Source: Centropus unirufus (Eukaryota; Chordata; Aves; Cuculiformes; Centropidae). From it: a stretch of 64,000 nucleotides of DNA. Shown here in pieces: positions 25,201-40,200 of this stretch. Made by a program: the position numbers and the translations under genes. The notes under the pieces are model-generated. The model did not search any database. It was not told the origin of the DNA and saw only the letters and a program-made list of their open reading frames with translations. Within the stretch, counting starts at the first letter, position 1. Every line of letters starts with the position of its first letter. The stretch is taken from NCBI GenBank assembly GCA_013397695.1, contig VYZI01000101.1, positions 2,583,538-2,647,537 of the forward strand, read 5' to 3'.

Positions 25201-28200
25201 GAAGTGTGTGTTCCAAGTTGTTTGTTATGAGGAAACAAATCCAGAAGATCACAAGACAGCAGTTACCTGAAACACATAATTAACTTTGGTTCTAACCATT
25301 TTTATTAATAAAAATAACCTTTCCAGTACACACTTTTTACAGAAAAACACAAAGATATAGTGCTTAAAACAACCAATGCAGATTTGTACAGACATTTCAA
25401 ATTATGTGACTGAAGGAAACATCCCATTACAAGGACATTTGTAATGAAATTTTGTTTGCACACTATAAGAGAACCCACATGTAATTAATATCGACCACAT
25501 ATTACTCGTCTGGAAGAACCAGCTTTGGCTCACCTTATTAGCATGTATTTAAATAGCAACCTCTTACAGCAAGATTATTCATGGCAATGGGCAAGATCTT
25601 GCAGATAACTAAATCTAACCTACTTTTTGACCCCTCCCAGTAGACATCAGCATGTCTGCTCCCACTGATTAGTGCATTTAGTTGCTCATAAACCAGTCAA
25701 AAAAGCTGTCTGAGGCTGCCCAGCACCTCCTGAAAGACAGGCCCAGGCATAAGTTGCTACTACTTTACAATAGTCAGAGCAAGTGCTGTGATCCAGTGCG
25801 CTATCCCTTTTCAAGAGCAGTTTCCTACTGGATAGGATAAAGTAAGGAGTATTTGACATCTGGATTCAGGAAAGAACTACCAGAATTCAATACTTGCTCC
25901 TTCTTCACATCTTTCCTCCTATCTTTAAGTTTCAAAACACATTTCATTTGCTTTTGAGTACACTTAACTGTCTTCTCTTATTTATGACATGTTAAAATAA
26001 ACTCAGTATTTTACAGCACATTTATAGCTACACAAACTAAAATGTGGTACTGCTCCATCCAGGATGTTAAAAATTAAAATGTTAAATAATGAGTTAAGGA
26101 GGCAAATTTACCATTAAGGAGAAAGTTGGTAAGGCATGAGGATGGTCTGCTATTTACATCTACTGGTGAGATCCTGTATGCTCCGGTGCAATAGTGTAAT
26201 TCTGAAAAATAAAGCAGTTGGAAAATTGAGAGGGTAACTCCACAAACAGAAAAAAAAAAGAATCTGGCAGAAATAAAAAGGAGTTCATTCCACAATCAAC
26301 AGAACCAAAATGCCTAGAGCTCTCCTATCAGTCTCTTTAGCCTGCAGAAGAAGAGACTGAAGGGAGACCTTATCAGTGCCTGCACCTGCCTGAAAGAAGG
26401 CGGTGGAAAAGTGGGTGCTGGTCTCTTCTCTCAAGTGACAGGTGTCAGGGCAAGGGGGAATGGCCTCAAGCTGGGCCAGGGCAGGTTCAGGTTGCACATT
26501 AGGAAAAAATTCTTCACGAAAGGGGTCAACAGGCCCTGGGACAGCTGCCCAGGGAGGTGGTGGAGTCACCACCCCTGGATGTATTTCAAACACAGGGACA
26601 TGAGGTGCTTAAGGATATGGTTTAGTGGCAGACATGTACGGTTGGACTCGATCTCAAAGGTCTTTCCCAACCTGGCAATTCTATAAGTCGCTGATTAAAG
26701 GTTCTTCCTTTCTCAATCTCCTCAGAACTGTTCCAATACTGTCAACTCCAGAAACCCAATATATTCTCAAGCCCTATTTCCAGCAGGACCTCCCGGCTCT
26801 ATCTCCTGAATTATTTCACTGTGGCATCAACCTCCTCGTATTTCTCTTACCTGTATTTTTGACCTACTGATCAAAGAGTCAACATATCTTGCTAACAGTA
26901 CGCAAGGTGCATGAGTTGAGTGGCCAGGAGGTTTCAGCATCACTCAAAATCTTCCCTGTCATTCTTTACTTAGATTTGAGTAGAGGTCTCTTCCTTATTC
27001 ACACTTCGGAGTTAATAGAGAGGGACCAGCCTACTGACAATATAACTGCACACATTTCGTCTCCTTACAAAGTTTTTCACTTAGTACTGGAAAGATTGCA
27101 CTATAGACAGTACTTCAATTCCACAAACCAGAATTAAAACTGAAAATAGATACAATGTCTCAATGCTGCTATGTTGAAATAACACCTCTGTGGAAATGAC
27201 AAGGCATACTTGGCCCTGTGGGAGGGGCAAATAATTCCTGAATATTGTAGTTAAGGAACAGCTTCATAGTATTTAGGAGGAGAATGGAAAAGGCCACCAA
27301 GAAAAATATTCCTAATCACTGACAGCCAAGATCAGATGAGCACTGTTTGACCATTGGTAATGCAGGGTGCAGTCAGCAGCAAGGTTTATAGAGGAAAAGG
27401 TAAAAGCAGCATTAACAAGAAGCAAATCACCTCCTTGTTCAGATTCTTATCAGTGTACAGAGAGAACAATGCTCAGCGCAACTCAGGGTTATCAGTGTTT
27501 TAAGAAACCATGATACCAACCTACGCTGTTTGTTCGAGGCGTGCACCACTTTAAGGTTACAGTTTCTTTAAAGGTGCCCTCTCTGCTGTTGCCACCCGTG
27601 TGATTATCACCTGCAGCACAAAGTCAGAAAAAGTGTCAGAACATGCTCAAACATTTTGTCTATTACTGAAAAAGATTTCTGAACTTCTAAGACGAAAATT
27701 ATTTCTAACATGAACAGATACAAAATGCAATCTAATCTTAAACCTGAGCCAAGAAAGTTATGGGCAGTGGCAGTTGAAAACATATCCCTTTAAAAAGTTA
27801 TTTGAAAAGGTGATGCAGCCGTTGCCTATATTTAAAAAAACAACTAATCAAACAAGCCACTACAGCTCCCGTGCACATTCCACAGGTTTGATTCAATTTT
27901 TAGAAAATTATAGGTATGTTTTACCTATAACAGGCAATTTTTTTCTTTAAAATGCTACAGGCTTTAAGACAATATCTTTTTTAGTTTTCCACACAGAAAT
28001 CAGAGCCCTTAACAAATGTTAGAGCTGATTGTTTCTTGTATGTTCTATATCCCAAGGTCAACATGTAAACACATTTAACAAGTTGAGCTTTTTGAGGAAA
28101 GAAGTATTGGGTCTCATCAGCCGCTATCTTTGCTATGTCAGATTCAATGTGAACATCTCTCCACAGTTTACTGGCCACATGTGTTTTATCCTTAAAATGC

Positions 28201-31200
28201 TTTCATACAATGCCTCACTGATAACTGGTCAGGCAAAAATCACCTGAAGGCATTAACAGGGACATTATCAATGCTCATTAATACCAACTTTTATGTGAAG
28301 TTTCAGCATTACAGTACCTTGGTTGCTTAATATACTCTAATCTAGAGTAATGGGGAGGAATTAGACACATCCACGAACATGCAGCATCTTATGTAACATG
28401 GAAGGGTTCTGTCTAATCTTTAAGGTAAGAAGTTTTATTTCATATCAAAAGCACTTCCAAAATATCAATTTGATATGCGTATCAGTCATGCAGGTAACTT
28501 GAATTCTATCAGCTAAACTAAAAGAACCGGAATCGTTTTAGAAGGCCTCTCAGAATATCAGAAGGCCCAAATTTACTTAATCAAAGAAGGCCCACCCTAT
28601 CCTGAGCTACATCAAAAGAAGCATGGCCAGCAGGGCAAGGGAGGGGATTCTGCCCCTCTGCTCCTCTCTTGTGACACCCCACCTGGAGCGCCATGTCTAG
28701 TTCTGAAATCCTCAATACAAGGATATGGAATTGTTGGAGCAGGTCCAAAGATGATCAGAGGGTTGGAGCACCTGTGCTATGAGGACAGGCTGAGAGCTGG
28801 GGCTGTTGAGCCTGGAGAAGAGAAGGCTCTGAGACCTTATAGCAGTCTTCCAGCACCTGAAGGGCCTACAGGAAAGCTGGGGAGCTCGGGAGGGACTTTT
28901 TGCAAGGGCATGGAGTAATAAGATGAGGGGGAATGGCTTTAAATTGAAGGGGTGGGACGGGGGCAGGAGGAGCAGAGATTTTAGACTAGGCATCAGGAAG
29001 AAATTCTTCACGCTGAGGATGGTGAGGCACTAGCACAGGGAAGCTGTGGATGCTCCCACCCTGGAAGGGTTCAAGGCCAGATTGGATAGGGCTCTGAGCA
29101 GCCTGGTCTGGCAGGAGGTGGAACTGGATGACCTTTGAGCTCCTTTCCAATCCAACCCACTCTATGATGCTAAGAATTTTCTAGTATTGTTTCAAAAAAA
29201 TAAGACCAATTGTAAATGAATTTGCACTTTCCCTGTTCCAGACCTATTACAGCTGAAGAAACAAAATTTACAGTTCCAAGAACAGATTTTTTGCCTCTCT
29301 GAGTTCTGATGGAAAACATTTGAAGAGGAATTGCAGTCAAGAGTGTGCTTTTGACTGTTTCCAGCTGACCTATTCCTTGAGCCAACAGGTGCTACAAAGC
29401 TATTTCTGAGCCCTTACAATAAGGTTTTATGCTCTCAATGAGGTTCACAAGTTCAGGTGAATCTGAATTCATCACTGTAACATCTTGTTCCTCTTCCTCT
29501 GTCATACACTCCACTAACACACGGAGCACAGTACTTGTAGACGATCATGGGGAGTTACCTGCTTTTCCTCAAAGTAGCGGTAATCTCCTTAAGAGGAATA
29601 AAAAGCCATATCCCTACAATGGCTACTTATGCACCAGAAGATCTCAAGCTTTTGAAGAGAAACATTCACTCTTTGTTAAATAACTCCTTTGTTCAATTAT
29701 TTACTTTTTAAATGTTAAACCACCAGCAACTTTCTAATATGCTTTTAAAACCGCATAAAAGTTTTAGAGACTAAAACAAATATCTGCAGTTTGTATCTAA
29801 ATACATGCGTTCAACACAGTCAACCAGATTGAGTTGACTCTGGATCCTGTAACAGAAGTTACACGTAATACATTAAGAGGAAAAAAAAAAAGCATAGACA
29901 ACCCTTTAAAAGGTTCAAATGAGACACCAGCACTGAAAAGGCACATGGTGTAAGTATCCCACAACATGCTGGCACAGGCTGAGGAGTTTTACTGCTTTGC
30001 TTTTCATTCTACTAATACAGAATTTTTAGACTTTTTACATCAGTTTTAATTTGACATAAACAAAAGCTCTGCATTAGGCTCACTGGTGTGGTTTCCTAAC
30101 CTCACTAGAGTTGTTAATAATTCACCTCAGAGGAATGCTAGGTAATTATTCCAGATTTGCAAAAAAGATTCTGAGTGATTCAAATACAACCAGAAAGCTC
30201 AAAAGCCAAACAGCTATTGCCATTTCCAAAGCAATTACTGTCATAAACAGGCCCATATAAGCGATGTCAATTATTTTAACAGGCAGATTAAAAGCTCAAT
30301 TGTGCAAATAATAATTTTTACAAGTACCCACAAGAGGTACTTTCTTCTATAGAATCACTGCACATCTGGTCTCACGTGCTTTTTATCTCATTAAGAAGTC
30401 TACATGTCCTTCAAATCTCTCACAAATACCCTGACCATACATGAAACCTTGTCTGATGAATCTGACCTGTTTTTGCACTGTTATATCCTTATTACTGTAT
30501 TAAAATAAGCCAGTAGTGACCAAAGTGTCAATGCGGACATTACACTTCAAGTTCTTGGGTGGTAAGGAATAACTGAGAACATGCTGATCATGCCTGAAAT
30601 TTATATCAATTTGATGCTTGCAATCTGTACAGATTTCCAGCAGGCTGATCCAAAGCCACTTTTAGAGGACTATTTCTACTTACCACTCTTTAAGAAGTCA
30701 ACGTGTGCCTCTTTGTGATGAAGGAGCTCCACATCGTAGTTGGCTGATGTGTTAGCGTGTTGTTCTTCCTTTAAAACAGAAAGGTAGAAAAAACAATTAT
30801 TTTAGCTAGAGGTTGCTGGTTTTACAAATGAGTGATTCTACATTTACCTTTCACACCAGAAGAAAACAAAAAGCCTCCAAGGTGCATCAGACAACAATGG
30901 GATTGTGCAATGGTGAGGAAACTGCTCTCTGACCAGTTTAAAGATGCAGCCCTCTACTTTTCCTCTTTTTGCCCTTTTTGAAACCCTACGATTTCCTCTT
31001 TAGACAAATGTCACACCAGAGTGCATGGTCTCAAACGTAGGTATAAAACAGGCGTAGCTACTGTTTTTTAAATTCGTGAAGTTGAGGAAGCCTATGACAT
31101 ATTAAACTGCAGCAGCAGTTACAACTTACTGAGCAGCAACAAATGGTCACTGCAGAATAGACTGGCCATTACTTTTCATAACTAATATCCAAAAATCCAA

Positions 31201-34200
31201 ACAAAAACCACCACACTTCCAACATGTTATCCTTTCCTTGCCCTTAGGATACATAAGGAGTGTACTTGCAGTTACCAGTTCATTATTAAAAACATGGATG
31301 TTTGTAAAGAGGACAATGCATCTTTAAGCAGCTGCAGAGAACCAGCAAAAACAGAACAGTAATTTTGGTCACTGATTACAAATTAAAAAAAAAGAGAATA
31401 AAAAATGAAGAAAAACAGAGCCCAACAGTCTATCACTATAAGGACAAAGGCAGAAGGGAGAGGCACACCAGCAGCAACACACAGGTCAGAAAATTACAGA
31501 CAAGGTATTTGCAAACTGAAGTCACATATATGCCATGACCCACGTCCAAGTTTCATTAAAGCTGTGGAAAATTATTTTTAGTTTCATTTTTCAACTTATA
31601 AAACCCATACAATATTGTAAGCTTTCAAAGAGGCAAGTAATGACTAACAGTAATAAAACTTGATTTTTTTCAGTCAGGAAAAGTTCACCTGCCCTTTTGA
31701 TTTGAATTCTGACACTTCCGTTTCAATTATTGCTTACTGCCTGATCAGAAGAGTTACTGTGAACTTAAAACTTCAAATTCTTCGTTGTACTGATTTCCCT
31801 CCCAGGAGTAAGAAAAAATATATTAAAAATAGCTACTTAACTTTGAATAAAAGACATCTAGTTTAATATCTTTCTAAACTGGACCTATTCTCTGTCCCCG
31901 AGTTTCTGGTCTACAGATCTTCAAACTGAAAAACCTTTAGTCAAAAATCAGCTATTAGTTACAAACACCTTTTTGTTGGGTGGGCATGATAATGAGACAA
32001 AGGAAACAGACTCACTATGCCACTATAATGCACAAGGGTCAAGTATATCTAAACACAACTAGAAAAAAAAGACAAAAGAATCACAGACAAAGTAATCTGA
32101 TGTAAACAATATCATATTTTTATGAAATAATACAAACAGAACTGGAAGAACACTTGTATTGCTACATCAAAAATCGAGATTCAGCAATACAACATTTTGT
32201 TCTGTGATCCTTCTTTAAAGTTTTCCCCCTTTATTTTTACTAACCTGGTCACAGACATTGAATGTGGGCTAATAAAAAAAACAAAAACAAAACAGAAAAG
32301 ATGATATGGAGAGAAAAACAATGTAAAAATTCAATTAAAATAAACATTAAAAAGTTTTCAAACAAATTTAAAAGTGATGCAGCTACTTAACACAAAGCTA
32401 CAGACACAGTATTACCTTCATAGGAATGTTAGTTATTGTGGTTGAAGCCAGGTCAAAGTGCTGCTGTACTAAAACATTCAGTTTTGTAGCCAGATGCCGG
32501 CCTGCACGGACACTGTGCACCTCGCTGGTTAAAACAGGAGACAACTAAAATAAATAGACACGGAGTACACAGTATTAATGGATGAGCCCCTAGCATCCTT
32601 TAACAATATTATTAATGTGAAACTTTAAAACAAGGACGTTTATACCGCGAAATTCAATCAGGGGGAAAGGCTACCACTCAAACAACCCACACCGAGGGAA
32701 GCTAAGAAGGAAGAAGCAAGATTAATCTTCATTCAGAATTCTACAGGTTAAGCCAGTTGTTACAGTTGCACAAAATGGTCAAAAAAATGACAAGTGTGCT
32801 AAAAAACGTGAGTCATTAATCGTTAATAAGCAAAACTGGCACAACAAGGCGGAGCAATCCTGTTAATGGCAGCTCTGGGCCTGGTTTTTTGCTCTCTGAG
32901 CTGCTAAGTAACAGGAACAAAGTAATTTTTACATACCTACCTGCAAATGTGTCATAGCTACACGAGGGAAACAAGCACAAGTGCTAAGATGCATTTGATT
33001 TTTCCCTCACCAGCAAGGACATTGGTCTTAGGCTTTTGAAAGAAAAAACCCCCAAATAAACAGTGATAGCCGGTGATTTACCCTGAATCCTGTGTTCAGT
33101 TTTGAGCCCCTCACTCCAAGAAGGAAATTAAGGGACTGGAGTATGTCCAGAGAAGGGAAGCAAAGCTGGGGGAGGAGCTGGAGAAGAAGTCTTAGGAGGA
33201 GCATCTGAGGGAGCTGGGATTGCTCAGCCTGGAGAAGAGGAGGCTGAGGGGAGACCTTATCGCTGCCTCCAGCTGCCAGAATGGAGGTTGTGGAGAAGTG
33301 GGTGCTGATTGCTTCTCCCAAGTGACAGGGGATGGAACAAGGAGGAATGGCCTCAAGCTGGGTCAGGGCAGGTTCAGATTGGACATGAGGAAAAAACTAT
33401 TCACCAAAAGGGTCATCAGGCACTGGGCAGAGGCTGCCCAGGGAGGTGGTGGAGTCACCATCCCTGAAGGCATTTCAAAGATGGGTAGACCTGGCTCTTA
33501 GGGATATGGTTTAGTAGCAGACAGGTACGGCTGAACTTGATCTCAAGTGTCTTCTCCCACCAAACCATTCTATGATTCTATGAAGATAACTGTTTTACAG
33601 AGGGAATTAATAATCAATTTATTCTCTTCTGTTCACGTTTTTAGCATAACTATGGAAGAGTTTGGTAGAAAAGAATCCCAGAACGGTTGCTATTACCATC
33701 CTTTTTATTAATAAAATAATATGCAGGACTAATTATCTTTAATGTTATGAACAAGACTCCTTTTCTTGTCTATTTTCTCTTTGACAGCACACAAAAGCAG
33801 CACCAGGCAGAGCAGACTGATGAAGAGCAGAATATATTACAAAATATTTCATACGTACTTGGTTTCAAAAAGCCACCACAAAGCACACGTGCTTTCATTA
33901 CTGAACAACTGAGATGATAATATACAGAATAATTTCTTATAAGCATCCCTTCATTTTTTGGTAAAATAATGTTTAAAAGTACCCTTAAGGACTTCAAATA
34001 TTTGATGAATTTCAGCCATACTCTACATTCCTACAATTCATCACCTTTCAGATTGGAAGCAGAAATGCTTCCAATGCTCTTCATTAAGAAGGCATTTTGT
34101 CTGCTAACACTGGATTGTTCCAGTGTTATTTATACCCAAAAGCTCAGTTTTGTTTCATGAGAGAAACCATTCAACCAAAAGGCTAAAAAATGCCAACACA

Positions 34201-37200
34201 TTAACAGATATTTGGGAAAACAGGGCTGGTGCAAACAAGCTGTCTGTGCTTGCTAAGCAGGGGAGTATCTCAACCTAGTCAAGGCACCAAGTAGCTGATG
34301 GATTTCCGCTAGGTTCCTAACTGTGAAATTCCTTCTCAAAAAGCCCACCAAACCCAAGCCTGTTGTTCTATGGCATTAAGGAGCTCACCTCACAAAAAAA
34401 TGGATGAGGAATTACTCATGCAAAAAGTTTAAGTAACGAAAGGAGAAAGGGGGACACCACAAGTGTGCGAGACTATAAGACAAAGTACACGCTTTAGATG
34501 GCAATAGTTGGCTGTCAACTTCTCAAAGAATTATGACCTGTACTTTTCCCAACACCTCAAAAGAGGTCCAGAGCATTACTGCCGAGTACTCGATTTACAC
34601 TGTCTGAGTCTGAGATGGCTCCCAGCCCTTGGAGAAATGTTCTAATTTTAGACTTACCTCTTTTTTAGGACGATCTGAAACAAGGCTGTCTTCACCAACT
34701 GGGTAAGTGTGGATTAAGACCAATTCACATTTCTGAATCTGCATTAGACTTAAAAGTAAAAACACTCTATTAGCCTGCAGTGTGGCAGTCTCCTGGAAAT
34801 TATATCAATTCTCCCCAGGACTCATTTGATTTCCAGAACACAGGATCATGAAGATGTATTGCAACAAATCGTTTCTGAAAGCATTCTATAGAAAGTAGGT
34901 TACATTACTTATCTTCAGAAGCACATAATTTTTCAGCATAAAAAGTATTACAATTCTAGCTCTTCAGAGTTTCTTTTTGGACATATCACTGGAATAAAAC
35001 ACCATGTTAGGTTCCATAAAGGATCAGCAGAATAAATAATGCAATCCAGAGGATAATGAGTAGCTTTACTGAAAATAGAAAATATATGAAAAATGACAAT
35101 ATAGACATGTGCTTATCAACCTCACCACAGCCGTGGTCTTGCTGAGTAGCCAGGAGACGACATGGAGCACAGCACTGCTCACTGGGAAGGCAGGTGAGGT
35201 GCCTTTGGGGCATCCCCCAGGAGAAAAGGAGTTGCGCCAACCTGGACTCCACAGCCAGCAGCGCTGTGTCCTCTTAAATACCCCTCTGTACCAGTGATGG
35301 AACAATACAACTTGGTTTACCCAGTCTGCACGTGGCCAGCATGCATGACCTGGCAAGCCTGCACGTACTGGTAGCACCATCAAGAGCACCAAGCTGTGCC
35401 TTCCTCCTACAAGTGCAGTGAGAACTCGGAGCTATGCGTTCCTCCCAAATCCCGTTTCATTCTTCCCAAGATATGTATTTATTCATGCCAAGGTCTGTCT
35501 GTGAACGGTCATTTTCTCACGTAGTTCTGCGGTCTTTCACCAGCAATGGATCCTATTCCTTTACTCCTAACACAATCCTTAACTGGTGGAATCTGTTCAG
35601 CTTCATCCAATTGAAAAAGGACACAGAGGATTTGTCTCTCCAGGTGTGTGTGTGTGCAGGTATTAATAAGGGGATTCTGAAGAACATGAAACAGCTGCAC
35701 AAATAACACACTTATCTCCTAAATATGGCTGGGAATTTGTAGAGATCAAGACACTGTTCCACATCTCTCTCTACAGGAAGGCATGGATCAGTTTTTTGTC
35801 TTAACAGTGCACTTAGAGCCTGATTCCCTGTGCCAACATCCTTGATTTGTACATGGAGCTGCAATTGCAGCAGGCAGATGTAGGAGACTCCAGCTTCTGC
35901 TATTTAAGTGCCTAAACAGTGCCCAAGAATAGGATCTCAACCTACTGCATGCTTTACAAGGCAATACACAGACCGTGGGCCAGAAAGCTCACTGTCCAAT
36001 TACACAAAATGTACAGTGGAAAAACGACTTCTCAGAGGAGATGCAACCTGTATTTCAAGAGGTTCTTCTACCTCAAGGAAAGTATCACAGCTGCTGAAGA
36101 TGCACAGCTGCTAAACCTGACAACTCACACTACAGATGACCTGTGCTCATCATTGTAATATCATTATAATACTAAAACACACCTCTACAAGCTCAGGTTG
36201 TCCACCTCCTCCCCGCCTCTGAGGCAAACCACTTCCACAGCCACACCTACTGGGCTTGCACAGGTAAGCTTTGGCACAAGAAGTGAGAATTCTTTCTCCA
36301 TCCATCAGCAATTAATAGGGTGACTACTTCTCTGCCCCTAGGTGTAAGCTTACTATAAACTGTGTAAACATAGGAAAAGTTTTGGGCAGGCAGTCATGAA
36401 GAAAAGAGAAATGACACAAACTCTAGGGATCAGCCAGCCAGTCTACTCCCTCTCCCCTCAACCCCAGGGACTTCACTGGGATAAGCAAGAGTGGAGGGAA
36501 AACGTGATCAAAGCTTTTGGGATCAGCCAACAGGCTGGATCCCATCTGCCTCTTCCCCCTACCCAGATTCAAGTGGGGCAAATACTTGTGTTATCCATGC
36601 TAAATACATCTTAACATAAAGCTAATCAACACCAAGCTAACTGTTAATATCTCTCTGTACTCTATCTACATGTTATCTTTACCTGTGTCTGTTACCGCTC
36701 CATGTAATTGCTCGTCACTTGCTTGTATGCATTTGAGTATCGTGAACAGTGTTGTTCAATGTACTCTGACAAACAATACCTTCTCTGCAGCTATTAACGA
36801 ACCTTATTAAGTCATGAGCTGTTATTCTTAATAAAATCAGCATGTTTGTACAAGTCTCTGCAGTTTGTTACAGCTGTTCAGAGAGATCAAAAGGAGACTC
36901 TCTACTTCAACCAGCCAGGCTAGATTTATTGCCTTGGCAACGTTGTTGAATTTAAAGTGACTTGGAATGTGACAGGCTGGGTGATTATCAATTACTCTTG
37001 TGTGATTGTTAAGTTACCTATTGCATCTGTAGCAAACTGGATGACTATCAGTTATCCTTGTGTCATTGCTCCAGTTCTGACAGGTTGGGCATCGTACCCT
37101 TTTGCGTCACTGTCCACTTGGGAGACTCTGGCTGAGTGATGTTTAGGTATATTTTCCATTTTCGCAATATTGTTAGGCAAAAACAGTCAGATGGATAAAC

Positions 37201-40200
37201 TCTCCTCTGGCAGCTCATCATGTCATTGCTGGCCTCTCAACACATGAGTTTTACCAAGAAAATGAACGTACTGATTACCAACATCCGATATATAACACAG
37301 CACAGTTCCGTGTCTCATTTTGGAGCAAGAGGTAGAAGGTAACAACCAAAAGAAACACTGTCCAATGAGGACAAAGGATGATACTGAAAAGCTAATAATT
37401 ATACACCAGCTCTAAGTAAAAAATATCATGATTTAGCACCCTCTATTTCACACAGGCATTCATTCAAACAGTTCATTAGAGAAGTTTTAAAGGGAAAAAA
37501 AACCATCCGTATTTCGTAGAGGCTATAATAGGCACATGCAGAATGAGAGAGACTATGTTCATAAAAAGCATACTCACTGATCTGAATTAGCTGCAAGCTT
37601 GTTATGCTCATGAATGGTTTCCTGAACACAATCCTCAAGCATCCGAACGTGACTGTCACTAGAAAGAAATGTCATTTTTTTAATTGCAGGATACTCAACC
37701 TTCCTGTTCAACCACTGCGCGGATAAATGCTCTCCTATTTCGGAAGGGAAACGTTTGGTTTGTTACTGTAACAGCCCTCCACAAATGAAACCTTTAATAA
37801 GGCAAGAAACAAGAACAGAAAATGAAAAAGCGAGCTACTTGGGGTGCTAATTTGTAATAATCAATGAGAGACTTCTAAAAATATCTGAAATAATCCTTAT
37901 GGGTTTTATAAATGATAGAAGTACATCGTGATACCTACCTTTTCGCATTTGTAATACAGATAATTCTCCCTCTGTTTCCAACCCGTTCTGCGTTCTCCAT
38001 GAGCATGGTTCGAGCCTCATGCTGGTATTCTGTTATTTTGCAGAGGGCTTCAACTGCTGCCACCAGCCCATGAAGAATGCTGCAGCACTCGGGGTCTGCC
38101 CGAGGATTGGGTGGCCCAACAGCCGCTAGCGCTGCCATCAACTAATTAAAATGCAAGAAAGAAATTATTATTGGACTTAACCTTCCAGCCATTTGTTAAA
38201 ACAATCAGTTAAAACGTGTCATTATGATTTATTTTACATGCAATTTAATATAGTTGGGAGAAAACCAAACAGAGTAATTGAAGACCATTATGTGTTGTGG
38301 CCTTCTGGAAAACAATTGGCCCTAAATTATCTTTTGCAACTCATTTATTGTTAGTAAGCTTTGGGTATGTAATCTCATTTATTACAGAAAAACACCTGGC
38401 TATAACAAGTCATAGCCAACACCTGAAAGAAATTCTAACATGAACCTGCTTTTATTTTCTGAGAATGTGGAAACTCAATTCCTCCCCAAAATACATTTTT
38501 CAAAGGACAAAGTCATTCAAAATGAAAAAAATAAGAGCAAAGATAATATTTACAGGTCTTTTAACATGGTATCTTTGCCTAGCATGCAAATATACAAAAA
38601 TATAAAAAACAAATTTTAAATTTGAGAAGTACCAAATTACAGAAGAAATACATAGGTAACATAACTTTCGACTCAAAGCTGTTTTTTTTTTTTCCCTTTA
38701 AGTTATGTAAAGCTGCCTAGACAACAGTCCAGCCTCACAGGCTAATACTTTCACATTCTGCTACACAGTAATCACAGACCAGATCCACCAACATTTTAAT
38801 AAACCAAAGTTATTTCATACTGGACATAGTAAGAAGCAACTATTTAATTGCAGGATGGTTTGGGTTGGAAGGGACCTTAAAGATCACTCAGTTCCAATCC
38901 CCCTGCCACAGTGGGGTTTTCTTCCTTCTGTTATTAAACTAGCCTTTCAAAACAAAAGCACAGTTACCTCCTGCAAGTTCTGATCTTCTTGAGTCCAAGA
39001 ATTCAAGACATGAGCTCCAGAATCACTCACAATGAAATTCACCTAAAAGGATCAGAAAAGCACACATAAGATAACAGTCATTCACACAGATAACAGCTGT
39101 TATGGCCACTCCCCAAATCCAACCAAAGACTATTTACACCTCTTGTTCCCAGTGCTCTGGAGATGTGTGCAAGGACAAGACAAACTAAAAGCAAGATAAT
39201 AAAAACATGAAAAGCATCCACTCCTGCTAAGTTCAGTTACCCCTTTAGTAACATTATGATCCCCACCTTCCTACTCTGTTTATATTTTTAAGCCACTGGA
39301 ATCTCTACACCATATTAGCACTGCAGGATGTTACAAAGTATTTTAATAATTAGGTAATATATTCAATAGGATAGCTACAAAATGAAGTAAATTTTAATAC
39401 TGCATCTCATTCTCTACAGACCATCATGGAATCACAGGAGTGTTATAAGTATATAAATATACTTTATATACTTATAACAAGGAGTAAATATCTAGCAGTA
39501 TTTAATAAATATCACACAGCAAAACTAGTTCTAAAGATGACAAAAAAGTCAAGAGGAAGCACACCTTCCATCTCAATTTCAGTTTCTCATACAACTCAAG
39601 CTCTGGTTCAGCCAACTGACTCAAATCCATTCAGCACACGCTAGATATAATCCCATAATGGGACTTGACTGTATATCAAATGCGCCAAACCAGAGTTTCA
39701 GTTAAACATTCATTATCCATGACATGCAGCATGGCTGACACGTATAAAATCAGTGAACTACCAGCAGTACCTGTAAGTGGCCAGCCTCTGCCTTGGCTGC
39801 TGACACAGCCAGCATTCCATCATCACTACTTTCTACTGATATCACTGTCACAAGGGTGCTCAACTTCCATGGCTAACTACTAAAGCCGATTTAAATAAAG
39901 TGTATCAACAGCGCAAATGATTTTTATATAATGAAATTACATTTGATCTTTTAATCCTAACAGCTACTGATACTAAAAGTATCCCACTACAATGGTATAC
40001 TATCCCTGTTGTATTTGGAGGTAAATGAGGGTTGCTGTAAGTAACTTCATTCTCTGAGCGCTAACTGCATGTCTTTGAGACAGGGCTCTTCTCTAAAGCG
40101 ATCACACAGGGCACTGGTGTGCAGAGGCCAATGTTTGTACTTAGCCAAGGCCTTCCTCAAGGTGGTGGAAAAGGAGCTGCACCTGCAAGGAGGGGCCAGT

